From Streptomyces ficellus (GTDB lineage Bacteria > Actinomycetota > Actinomycetes > Streptomycetales > Streptomycetaceae), in NCBI RefSeq assembly GCF_009739905.1, contig NZ_CP034279.1, positions 310,001-374,000 on the forward strand: a stretch of 64,000 nucleotides of DNA, written 5' to 3'. Below are positions 19,243 to 27,379 of this stretch, one piece after another. The notes below the pieces were generated by a model. It saw only the letters and a program-made list of their open reading frames with translations. It did no database searches and was not told the origin of the DNA. Both the position numbers and the translations under genes were made by a program. Every line of letters begins with the position of its first letter. Positions within the stretch are counted from its first letter, which is position 1.

Positions 19243-19324
19243 GGGTGCGCTTTCGCCGGAAACGTACGGGTCCAGCCACCTCTACCAGCGCGGGAGGCCG
19301 CGCCGGAAGGGATTGTGACGCACC

Positions 19325-20764
19325 TCATCGGGGCGGTGCGGGCACCGGGGCCTCCGCGACGGAGCCGGCCCAGCCGACCATGGCCCGTTCCTCCAGTCCG
19401 TCGTGGTCCGGCTGCAGGGCGTGGCCGCAGCCGTGCCCGGTGTGCTGGATGGACACCGACGTCCACGGGAACGGCGGCCACCACGGTGACGCGTCGGAGT
19501 GGCCCTCGCCGGAGAAGACCCAGTAGGTCACCAGCTCGCGGTCGCTCTCCGTCAGCCAGTCGAAGGTGCCGGGGTGGGCGATGGGGCGGCGGATCTCGGC
19601 CATCCGTACGCCGCCGCAGTCCTTGACCCGACGGTGCGTCGACCGCGGGCCGTCCGCCACCTCGACCCGGTCGGCCCGGGCGACGGCGACGTCCGTCGTG
19701 ACGCGCAGGAGGCCGAACCGGCCGGCGGGGGCGTGGCCCCGGAGCGTCGTCGCGTACTCCTCGTCGGGACCGATCCAGGCGTGGTCCTCGCCGATGGGGC
19801 CCACCTGGATCAACTGGGGTTCGCCGTAGGTCGCGTAGGTGCTCAGCCGGGCGGCCGCACCGTAGTTCCCGCCCATGAGGTCGCCGACGGGGAGCCGGTC
19901 CGGCGGCACCGGCCGGGGGCGGACCGTCACGTCGGTGCCGGTGATCTCGTACAGCGACGTGAGCACCCTGACGGGGGTCCGGCCCGTGTTCTTCAGCGTG
20001 ATGTTCACGGTGAACTCCACGTGCGCGCCGCGGACTTCGACGTCCTCGATGCTGTTCTCCACGGCGACGACGGTCGGGGCGTTCGCCGGTTCGTAGTGGG
20101 AGGCGTACCAGAACTGCGGGAGCGCGAGGGACGCGCCCAGGACCGTCGCGAGGGCCGTCAGCCTTCCGGCGCTCAGGGTGGCGCCTGCCGTCACCTCCAC
20201 CCGCCGCTCCGGCGCCGCGGCGGGCGCGGGCGGGCCCTCCCTGAGGCGGCCGTAGAGCAGCAGGAGGGCCACGGCGGACGCACAGGCCACGACCGCGGTG
20301 GTGCCGACCAGGGCCGGCTGGAGGACGAAGTTCGACTGGACGTGGAAAATGATCCAGCCGGCGGCCAGCAGCACGGCGAGGTACGCCGCGGGCGGCGCCC
20401 ACCGGTGCGCGGGCGACGGCGGCTCCTTGGGCCGCAGCGCGACACCGGAGCCGCCGACGATCACCGCCGCGGCTGCCACGAGGACCGCTCCGTCCGTCCG
20501 CACGGTGAGGTTCAGCCCGCGGTACACGTCGAAGACGCCCACGCATCCGAGGGCGAGGCCGTAGATCAGGAGGGCGATGTGCCCGCGGTGGTCCGTCCGG
20601 CGGTACAGCCGCCGCAGCCGGGCGTCGGCCGCCCGCAGCCGGCGCCACCGGCTCCGTGCGGCACCCGGATCGGGTGCGGGGTTCTGGGCCGGGCTCTGGG
20701 CGGGGGCGGGGTTCTGGGCCGGGACGGGTGCGGTGCCGGGGCCGGTGCTGCCGGTGTGCGTCAT
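19325..20764 (-). CDS. Membrane protein with five predicted helices and a large C-terminal domain
   Basis: 479 aa. Residues 1-35 are a Pro/Gln/Ala repeat (PAQNPAP occurs repeatedly). Hydrophobic helices are predicted at about 60-80, 90-112, 125-145, 150-172 and 198-216, such as ALLIYGLALGCVGVFDVYRG. The remaining 260 residues look beta-rich and hydrophilic (VEFTVNITLKNTGRTPVRVL), like an Ig- or DUF-type sensing or binding domain outside or inside the membrane. I do not recognise the family. It stands alone: 82 bp downstream of nothing co-directional that overlaps, and 151 bp from the TetR gene. Confidence 0.75.
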   Translation of the reverse strand: MTHTGSTGPGTAPVPAQNPAPAQSPAQNPAPDPGAARSRWRRLRAADARLRRLYRRTDHRGHIALLIYGLALGCVGVFDVYRGLNLTVRTDGAVLVAAAAVIVGGSGVALRPKEPPSPAHRWAPPAAYLAVLLAAGWIIFHVQSNFVLQPALVGTTAVVACASAVALLLLYGRLREGPPAPAAAPERRVEVTAGATLSAGRLTALATVLGASLALPQFWYASHYEPANAPTVVAVENSIEDVEVRGAHVEFTVNITLKNTGRTPVRVLTSLYEITGTDVTVRPRPVPPDRLPVGDLMGGNYGAAARLSTYATYGEPQLIQVGPIGEDHAWIGPDEEYATTLRGHAPAGRFGLLRVTTDVAVARADRVEVADGPRSTHRRVKDCGGVRMAEIRRPIAHPGTFDWLTESDRELVTYWVFSGEGHSDASPWWPPFPWTSVSIQHTGHGCGHALQPDHDGLEERAMVGWAGSVAEAPVPAPPR

Positions 20765-20915
20765 GGTGTGTCCCCCAGGGGAGTCCCTGGGATCGTAGGC
20801 CCGGAGTGCCCGGCCCGGACGGTGGTTGGGGACCGTGCTCGCCTCGTCTACGGCATGCGTCGCAGCGGCGGCTACGGCGACGACCGCAGAACCGGTGGGC
20901 CCCGGGCGGACGCGG

Positions 20916-21527
20916 TCAGAGCGCGGGGAACTCCGGGGGGATCCCGAGGGCTCGGGCCGCGGTGCCCCAGATCACCGCGAGCGCGGAGTCGACCGTGACG
21001 CGCGGGTCGCCGAGCATCAGGCGGATGCCGAAGCCGTCGCAGAGGGACAGCAGGGTCGTGCTGGTCGCGTGGACGTCGCAGTCGGCGAACTCGCCGGCGT
21101 CGATGCCCCGGGTGAGGGCCTGGCTCACCCAGGCGTGGAGCTGGTCGTAGAGGTCGACGGCGAGCGTGCGGGCGGCGTCGTCGCGCAGGGCGCGGACCCA
21201 CAGTTCCTGCCACAGGCGCCAGTCCTGACGGAGTTCGGGGTCGGTGGGGAGCAGGCTGTGCAGGATGCGGGCGAGGATGACGGCGGCGGGGACGGAGTCG
21301 GCGTCGCGTTCGAGTTCGGTGCCGGTGTGGGCGAAGGAGTGCGTCATCGCCTCCGCGAAGAGCCGCTCCCGGTTCTCGAAGTGGTAGTGGAGCAGGGCCG
21401 TCGACACCCCGGCGTGTTCGGCGACCATCCGCATGCGGATCTTCTCGAAGCCGACCTCTGCGATCACTTCGCACGCGGCGACCAGGATCCGCTCGCGGGT
21501 CTCACGCGTCCGTTCGGCGCTGGACAA
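20916..21527 (-). CDS. TetR-family transcriptional regulator
   Basis: About 203 aa. The N-terminal HTH is clear: RTRETRERILVAACEVIAEV then GVSTALLHYHFENRERLF, as in TetR/AcrR proteins; the ligand domain follows with an all-helical C-terminus (VDSALAVIWGTAARALGIPP). The start is placed at TTG (complement at 21525-21527) because AGGGGA lies 6 nt upstream and this gives the normal N-terminal length; an in-frame ATG at 21581 would add 18 non-conserved residues with a poorly spaced site. It is the last gene of the leftward catabolic operon, and the operator-like palindromes at 29550-29619 are its most likely targets. Ligand is probably a pathway acid or CoA ester. Confidence 0.88.
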   Translation of the reverse strand: MSSAERTRETRERILVAACEVIAEVGFEKIRMRMVAEHAGVSTALLHYHFENRERLFAEAMTHSFAHTGTELERDADSVPAAVILARILHSLLPTDPELRQDWRLWQELWVRALRDDAARTLAVDLYDQLHAWVSQALTRGIDAGEFADCDVHATSTTLLSLCDGFGIRLMLGDPRVTVDSALAVIWGTAARALGIPPEFPAL

Positions 21528-21606
21528 CTGGTTTCCCCTGTTCTGTCGGTGGCCGGTGGTGGGCCGACGGCACTTGTCCATCTTCCCGTACGCCGGCGGG
21601 AAGCGA

Positions 21607-22474
21607 TCACCGGTGGGTGTGGAAACCCCGGCCGGACTTGCGGCCCAGCAGGCCCGCGTCGACCATACGGGCCAGCAGCGGCGGCGGGGCGTGGAGCGGC
21701 TCGCGGAACTCGTCGTACATCGACTCGGCGATGGCCTGGACGGTGTCGAGACCGATGAGGTCGATCAGGGCGAGCGGCCCGAGGGGGTGGGCGCAGCCCA
21801 GGGTCATCGCGCGGTCGATGTCGTCGGCGGACGCGGTCCCGGACTCGACCATGCGGACGGCGGCCAGGAGGTAGGGCACGAGGAGGGCGTTGACGATGAA
21901 GCCGGACCGGTCCCGGGCGCGTACGACCTGCTTGCCGAGGGTCTCGGTGGCGAAGGTCTCGGTGCGCCGGACGGTCGTCTCGCCGGTGAGCAGGGACGGC
22001 ACCAGCTCCACCAGGGGCAGTACGGGCACGGGGGTTGAAGAAGTGCAGGCCGATGACCTGCGCGGGCCGGGAGGTGGCGGCGGCGAGGCGGATCACCGGG
22101 ATGGAGGAGGTGTTCGTCGCGAGGATCGCGGCGGGGCCGCGGACGATGGCGTCGAGCCGGGTGAACACGCCCACCTTGGTGTCCTCGTCCTCGGCCACCG
22201 CCTCGACGACGAGGTCCCGGTCGGCGAGCGCTTCCAGGCCGGTGACGACGGTGATGCGGGCCAGGGCCGCGTCGCGGTCCGCTGGGGTGAGCCTGCCCGT
22301 GGCGGCGGCGCGGTCGAGGGAGGCGGTGACGCGCGCCCGGCCGGCGTCGGCGGCCGCCGCGCCGGACTCGGCGACGACGACGTCGAGTCCGGCGCGGGCG
22401 CACACCTGGGCGATGCCGGAGCCCATCAGGCCGCAACCGACCACTCCTACACGGGTGAGGGACGGGTCGGCCAT
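21607..22474 (-). pseudogene. 3-hydroxyacyl-CoA dehydrogenase, interrupted by a one-base frameshift
   Basis: The protein starts MADPSLTRVGVVGCGLMGSG, with the Rossmann motif GCGLMGSG, and continues to TNTSSIPVIRLAAATSRPAQ and VIGLHFFNP, where the catalytic His lies. Here the frame breaks. The rest of the family sequence, VPVLPLVELVPSLLTGE through GRKSGRGFHTHR, continues in another frame (stop at 21607). The shift is at a run of five G (22030-22034, C on the coding strand); four bases would restore a 288-aa enzyme. It should oxidise 3-hydroxyacyl-CoA with NAD in beta-oxidation. It could be a real inactivation, a programmed shift (unlikely) or a homopolymer sequencing error. The 140-aa C-terminal part is otherwise intact and well conserved, which favours an error or very recent mutation. 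Confidence 0.85.
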
Positions 22475-22539
22475 GTCTGCTCCTGCGGGTGGGGTGCGTG
22501 GGTGGGCTGGGGCCTGCGGTCGTACGGGGGCGGGAGGGT

Positions 22540-23712
22540 TCAGGCGACGGGGAGTTGCAGTACCCCGGTGCCCCGCTTGATCAGTTCACCGGCGACGATC
22601 AGGCGCTGGATCTCCGAGGTGCCCTCCCAGATGCGGTCGACGCGCAGCTCGCGGTAGAGGCGCTCGACCGGGTACGAGCGGTCGTAACCACGGCCGCCGA
22701 AGATCTGCACGCAGCGGTCGATGACGCGGCCGGACGCCTCGCTGGCCGCGAGCTTGGCGATGGCGGCCTTGGCGTGCAGGGTCTTGCGGTCGCCGGCGCC
22801 CTCGGTGACCTCCCAGGCGACCTGGTGGGTGTAGGCGCGGTTGACGGCGATGTCCACGGCCGAGTCCGCCAGCATGCCCTGGATCAGCTGGAAGTCGGCG
22901 ATCCTGGTGCCGAACTGGCGCCGTTCGACGGCCCAGTCGCGGGCGAGTTCCAGGGCGCGCTCGGCGGCGCCGATGGTGCGGGCGGCGATCATCAGGCGTT
23001 CCTCGGTGAACCAGGAGCGGGTGATGTCGTAGCCCTCGCCCACCCCGCCGAGGACGGCCCCGGCCGGGACGCGCACGTCGGTGAAGGTGAACTCGGGGTG
23101 CTCGTACACGAAGGTGTGCATGAAGCGCGGCACGCGGGTCATCTCGATGCCGGGCGTGTCCTTGTCGACGAGGAACAGCGTCGGTGCGCGGTCCTCCCCG
23201 GCCGCCGCCAGCACGATCATGAAGTCGGCGTGGTCGCCGACGGTGACGAACCACTTCTCGCCGTTCAGGATCCAGTCGCCGTCGGCGGTGGGCGTGGCGG
23301 TGGTGGCGAGGTTCCGCGGGTCGGAGCCCGCGTGGGGTTCCGTGACGGCGTAGCAGTCGCGGCGCTCGCCGCGGATCACGGGTTCGAGGTAGCGCTCGCG
23401 CTGTTCGGGGGTGCAGAACCGCAGCGCGTTCGCCGGTCGCCACACCATGTCCCACAGGGCGCCGGTGAGCCGGCCCAGCTCCTCCTGGACGACGGCCTGT
23501 TCGAAGATGGTGAGGCCCGCGCCGCCCCATTCGGCCGGCATGTTGACCGCCTGGAGACCGGAGGCGAGGACCGCGTCGCGGATGTCGGCGTGGGCCTGGG
23601 GCGGCAGGCCGTTGTTCTCCTCGCACTCGTTCTCATAGGCCGTGATGACGTCGGTGAGGCGGCGCGCCGCGCTCTTGAGTTCCTGCTGGCGGGCGGTGAG
23701 ACGGAAGTCCAT
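22540..23712 (-). CDS. Acyl-CoA dehydrogenase (first paralogue)
   Basis: 390 aa flavoenzyme that removes two hydrogens from an acyl-CoA and passes electrons to an electron carrier. Conserved sites: YAVTEPHAGSDPRNLATTAT (FAD/substrate), WILNGEKWFVT, RRQFGTRIADFQLIQGMLAD, and QIFGGRGYDRSYPVERLYRE. The catalytic base is expected at the Glu of RIWEGTSEIQR; the usual Tyr before it is Trp here. The ATG (complement at 23710-23712) has GAGGA upstream. It lies 71 bp after a close paralogue and 65 bp before the dehydrogenase fragment gene. Substrate unknown; the paired arrangement suggests two related chain lengths or a heteromer. Confidence 0.93.
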   Translation of the reverse strand: MDFRLTARQQELKSAARRLTDVITAYENECEENNGLPPQAHADIRDAVLASGLQAVNMPAEWGGAGLTIFEQAVVQEELGRLTGALWDMVWRPANALRFCTPEQRERYLEPVIRGERRDCYAVTEPHAGSDPRNLATTATPTADGDWILNGEKWFVTVGDHADFMIVLAAAGEDRAPTLFLVDKDTPGIEMTRVPRFMHTFVYEHPEFTFTDVRVPAGAVLGGVGEGYDITRSWFTEERLMIAARTIGAAERALELARDWAVERRQFGTRIADFQLIQGMLADSAVDIAVNRAYTHQVAWEVTEGAGDRKTLHAKAAIAKLAASEASGRVIDRCVQIFGGRGYDRSYPVERLYRELRVDRIWEGTSEIQRLIVAGELIKRGTGVLQLPVA

Positions 23713-23783
23713 GGGGTCCTCTGCGGAGGTGGGTCGGGGCGGGGCCCGGCGGAGCCGGATGGGGATCAGTGGTCGGGCAGGGG

Positions 23784-24956
23784 TCAGTGGCGGGGCAGGG
23801 CGAGGGCGCGGGTGCCGCGTTTGATCAGTTCGTTGGCGATGATCAGGCGCTGGATCTCCGAGGTGCCCTCCCAGATGCGGTCGACCCGCAGCTCGCGGTA
23901 GAGGCGCTCGACCGGGTACGAGCGGTCGTAGCCACGGCCGCCGAAGATCTGGAGGCACCTGTCGATGACGCGGCCGGCGGCTTCGCTGGCGGCGAGCTTG
24001 GCGGTCGACGCCTTGGCGTGCAGGGTCTTGCGGTCGGTGCCGGGCTGGTCCGCCTCCCAGGCGACCTGGTGGGTGTAGGCGCGGTTGACGGCGATGTCCA
24101 CGGCGCAGTCGGCGAGCATGCCCTGGATGAGCTGGAAGTCGGCGATGCGGGTGCCGAACTGCTCCCGTCCCAGCGCCCAGTCGCGGGCGAGCTGGAGAGC
24201 GCGCTCGGCGGCGCCGGTGGTGCGGGCCGCGATCATGAGCCGTTCGTCGGTGAACCACTCCTTCGTCAGCTCGTAGCCGTTGCCGAGCCCGCCGAGGACG
24301 TCCTCGTCGGCGACGAAGACGTCCCTGAAGAGGAACTCGGGGTGCCCGTTGACGGCGGTGTGCATGAAGCGCGGCTCGCGCGACATCGTCACCCCGGGTG
24401 CCTGCTTGTCGACGAAGAACAGCGTCGGCAGGCGCTCGGGTCCGGCGTCGGCCTGGACCAGGAGGAAGTCGGCGACGTCGCCGCAGGTGACAAACCACTT
24501 CTCGCCGTTGAGGACCCAGCCGCCGTCGACGCGGTCGGCGGTGCTGGTGCCGGATCCCGGGTCCGATCCGGCGCCGGGCTCGGTCACGGCGAACGCGTCG
24601 AACCGCTCGCCCCTGATGACCGGCAGCAGGTACTTCTCGCGCTGGGCCTCGGTGCCGTGGGCCAGGACGTTCGCCGGCCGCCACGGGATGTCCCACAGGC
24701 AGTTGGTGACCTTGCCGAACTCCTCCTCGACGATGACCTGGTCGACCAGGCTCAGTCCCGCGCCGCCCCACTCGGCGGGCATGTTGATGGCGAACACGCC
24801 CGCTTCGATGGCTTCGCGGGTCAGGGTGCGGACGGTGTCGGCGGGCAGCGGGCCGCCGGCCTCCTCGGAGGCGTCCTCGAACTGCATCAGGCGCTCGGCG
24901 TAGGCGGCTGCCCGTGCCTTGAGGGCGGCCTGCTCGGTGGTGTAGCGGAAGTCCAT
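23784..24956 (-). CDS. Acyl-CoA dehydrogenase (second paralogue)
   Basis: 390 aa, same length and domain order as the gene at 22540-23712. Matching sites: FAVTEPGAGSDPGSGTSTAD, WVLNGEKWFVTCGDVADFLL, REQFGTRIADFQLIQGMLAD, and RIWEGTSEIQRLII with the catalytic Glu. The two genes share stretches of almost identical DNA near the 3' end, so they are a tandem duplication with possible gene conversion. Differences cluster in the substrate-loop region (about 160-230), which may mean different acyl substrates. It is 57 bp downstream of the acyl-CoA synthetase gene in the same operon. Electrons may go to the ferredoxin encoded at 27160 instead of ETF, for which no gene is seen here. Confidence 0.93.
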   Translation of the reverse strand: MDFRYTTEQAALKARAAAYAERLMQFEDASEEAGGPLPADTVRTLTREAIEAGVFAINMPAEWGGAGLSLVDQVIVEEEFGKVTNCLWDIPWRPANVLAHGTEAQREKYLLPVIRGERFDAFAVTEPGAGSDPGSGTSTADRVDGGWVLNGEKWFVTCGDVADFLLVQADAGPERLPTLFFVDKQAPGVTMSREPRFMHTAVNGHPEFLFRDVFVADEDVLGGLGNGYELTKEWFTDERLMIAARTTGAAERALQLARDWALGREQFGTRIADFQLIQGMLADCAVDIAVNRAYTHQVAWEADQPGTDRKTLHAKASTAKLAASEAAGRVIDRCLQIFGGRGYDRSYPVERLYRELRVDRIWEGTSEIQRLIIANELIKRGTRALALPRH

Positions 24957-25013
24957 GGGCGGGGTCCTTGCGAGTCGGGTCGGGAGGTGGAGGGTTGGGG
25001 GGCCGTTCCGTGG

Positions 25014-27158
25014 TCAGGCGAGTACGGCGCGGGCGTCCAGCGCGAGCGCGCCGCCGGGGCGGACCAGCAGGGGGTTGACCTCGAGTTCGGCGATCTCGGG
25101 GTGGGCGGCCGCCACGGCGGTGATGCGGGCCACCGCTTCGGCGGCGGCCGTCACGTCCACGGCGGGACGCCCCCGTACGCCGGCGAGCAGGCCCGCGGTG
25201 CGCAGCCCGCGCAGCAGCCGTTCGGCGCGCGGCGCCGGTACCGGCGCGAGGGAGAAGGCGACGTCCCGCAGCGTCTCGGTGAGGATGCCGCCGAGCCCCA
25301 CCATGGCGACGGGTCCGAACCGGGGGTCGCGGTTGACGCCCACGATCAGTTCGACGCCGTCGGAGAGGTCGGCCATGGCCTCCACGGAGTAGGCGGGGGC
25401 GCCGAGCCGGGCGTGCATGTCGCGGTACGCGGCCAGCAGCGCGGCCCGGTCGGGCAGTCGCAGGGCGACACCGCCGGCGTCCGACTTGTGCAGCAGGTGC
25501 AGCGCCTTGAGGACGTAGGGCCCGTCGAACCGGGCGGCGGCGGCGAGCAGTTCGTCCTCGCCGGATATGTCGTACGCGACCGGGAAGCGGACGCCGGCGG
25601 CGGTGAGCAGCTCGCGCACGCAGTGGTAGCCGGGGTCGGTGAGGGGGGTCGCGGGCTCCGGCAGGGGCGGTACGCCGACGGATCCGGCGCGTCCGGCGGG
25701 TCCGGTCACGGTGAGGGCGGCGAGCGCGCGGGCGGCGTCCTCGGTGGCGCCGAAGACCGGCACTCCGCCTTGGGCGAGGATGCGGCAGCTCGGTGAGTCC
25801 GGGTACATGGACTGGACGACCAGCGGCTTGCTCCGGGTCACGTACTCGCGGGCGATGTCCTGCGCGGCGCGGGCCTCGCCCTCGGAGAGGGCCGTACCGC
25901 CGCCGCCGAGGCCGTCGCCGGACGCCGCGTACCCGCCGAAGTAGCCGGTCATCAGTACGGAGTCGACGTCGTCCGAGGCGAGCAGCGCGCCGACCGCCGC
26001 GGCGTACGAGCGCGGGTCCTGCTCCCCCATGCCCGCGAGGTCGACGGGGTTGCCGACCGCGGACTGCTCCCACAGCACGGTACGCAGCCGGGCCTGTGCG
26101 CCGGGGCCGAGTTCGGGCACGTCGAGCCCCGCGGCCTCGGCGGCGTCGGCGGCGACGGCGCCGTGGCCGCCGCCGTCGGTGAAGACGGCTGTCCGCCGGC
26201 CGGCCGTCCGGTGACGGGTGCCGAGGGCGGCCAGGACGACCGTCAACTCCCGCACGGTGGACACGAGGTGCACCCCGGCGTCCCGGCAGGCGGCGGCCAC
26301 GACGTCGGCGGACGTGGTGAGGGCGCCGGTGTGGGAGCGGGCGCTGCGGGCGGAGGCGGCGCCCCGGCCGGCGGTGAGGAGGACGACCGGTTTGCCGGCG
26401 GCGGCCGCGACCTCGGCGAAGGCACGGCCGTCGCCGAAGTCCTCGGCGTACACGGCGATGGCGGAGGTGCCGTCGTGGCGGGCGCAGTCGTCCAGGAGGT
26501 CGACGAGGGTGACGTCGGCCTGGTTGCCGAGGGAGACGAAGCGGGAGAAGCCCGCGCCGTGGGGGGCCAGCCGCAGCTTCAGTTCGAGGGCCAGGTTGCC
26601 GCTCTGGCTGAGCAGGGCGATCCCGCCCGGGTCGAAGGTGTCGGAGGCGAGGTACAGCTCGGTGGTGCTGTCCATGATGCCGAGGCAGTTGGGGCCGACG
26701 AGCACGGCACCGGCGTCGCGCACCCGGTCGGTGACCGCTCGCTGGCGGGCCAGTCCGGCGGCGCCGGTCTCGGCGAAGCCCGCGGTGATGGCGACGAGGG
26801 CCCGGGCGCCGCAGGCGAGCGCGTCGTCGACGGCGGCCTCGAACCCCGCCCCGGGGACGGAGATCACGACGAGGTCGACCGGCTCACCCACGGCGGCGAG
26901 GCTGGTGGCCGCGGTGCGGCCGAGGACGGTGCCGCCGCGGCGGTTGACGAGGTGGACGGGCCTGCGGTGGGGGGCGCGCAGCACCTGGGCGGATATCGCG
27001 TGGCCGTACTTCGCGGGGTCGTCACTGGCGCCGACGACGGCGACGGATGTGGGGTCGAAGAGCGCGGTCAGGTCGCGCCCGGCGGCGGGGCGGGCGACGA
27101 CGTCGGTGGGCGCCGCGGTCGCGGAGGCGCTGGGGGGCGGGGGCGGGGCGGGGGCCAT
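25014..27158 (-). CDS. ADP-forming acyl-CoA synthetase (CoA-binding plus ATP-grasp fusion)
   Basis: 714 aa, fused alpha-beta type. Residues about 25-130 are a CoA-binding Rossmann domain (LFDPTSVAVVGASDDPAKYG), followed by two succinyl-CoA-synthetase-like flavodoxin domains (LVGPNCLGIMDSTTELYLAS, GGIALLSQSGNLALELKLRL). The His that is transiently phosphorylated is in RSARSHTGALTT (about 260). An ATP-grasp domain fills the C-terminus (about 490-714, YVLKALHLLHKSDAGGVALR, ELIVGVNRDPRFGPVAMVGL, EIAELEVNPLLVRPGG). It activates a carboxylic acid to its CoA ester (ATP to ADP) or runs in reverse. The first about 20 residues are Pro/Ala-rich. It starts one base after the ferredoxin stop, so the two are translationally coupled. 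Substrate unknown; the neighbours favour an acid released by the amine pathway. Confidence 0.9.
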   Translation of the reverse strand: MAPAPPPPPSASATAAPTDVVARPAAGRDLTALFDPTSVAVVGASDDPAKYGHAISAQVLRAPHRRPVHLVNRRGGTVLGRTAATSLAAVGEPVDLVVISVPGAGFEAAVDDALACGARALVAITAGFAETGAAGLARQRAVTDRVRDAGAVLVGPNCLGIMDSTTELYLASDTFDPGGIALLSQSGNLALELKLRLAPHGAGFSRFVSLGNQADVTLVDLLDDCARHDGTSAIAVYAEDFGDGRAFAEVAAAAGKPVVLLTAGRGAASARSARSHTGALTTSADVVAAACRDAGVHLVSTVRELTVVLAALGTRHRTAGRRTAVFTDGGGHGAVAADAAEAAGLDVPELGPGAQARLRTVLWEQSAVGNPVDLAGMGEQDPRSYAAAVGALLASDDVDSVLMTGYFGGYAASGDGLGGGGTALSEGEARAAQDIAREYVTRSKPLVVQSMYPDSPSCRILAQGGVPVFGATEDAARALAALTVTGPAGRAGSVGVPPLPEPATPLTDPGYHCVRELLTAAGVRFPVAYDISGEDELLAAAARFDGPYVLKALHLLHKSDAGGVALRLPDRAALLAAYRDMHARLGAPAYSVEAMADLSDGVELIVGVNRDPRFGPVAMVGLGGILTETLRDVAFSLAPVPAPRAERLLRGLRTAGLLAGVRGRPAVDVTAAAEAVARITAVAAAHPEIAELEVNPLLVRPGGALALDARAVLA

Positions 27159-27159
27159 G

Positions 27160-27351
27160 TCATTTCTCCAGGCGGAGCGCGGAGTTGGGGCAGGTGTCGG
27201 CGCAGGCGCGGGCGGTGTCCTCGGCGCCGGGCGGGATGTCCGCCGCGACGACGGAGGCGTAGCCCCACTCGTCGAGTTCGACGAGGTCGGGGGCGTGTTC
27301 CTGGCAGACGCCGTAGCCCTGGCACAGGGTGGAGTCCAGGAGGAGTCTCAT
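27160..27351 (-). CDS. Ferredoxin, [3Fe-4S]-type
   Basis: 63 aa. Cluster ligands Cys10 and Cys16 in LCQGYGVCQEHAPDLVELDE and Cys54 in CADTCPNSAL fit the single-cluster actinobacterial ferredoxins (Cx5C...CP) that serve cytochromes P450 and oxygenases; Cys50 is an extra cysteine. Start ATG complement at 27349-27351. It lies between a NuoF-like flavoprotein gene and the acyl-CoA synthetase gene, so it probably carries electrons to or from the flavoprotein. Candidates for the partner are the Rieske oxygenase at 29652 or the acyl-CoA dehydrogenases. Confidence 0.88.
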   Translation of the reverse strand: MRLLLDSTLCQGYGVCQEHAPDLVELDEWGYASVVAADIPPGAEDTARACADTCPNSALRLEK

Positions 27352-27379
27352 GGTGGTCGGGTCCTTTCGGGCGGGCGGT

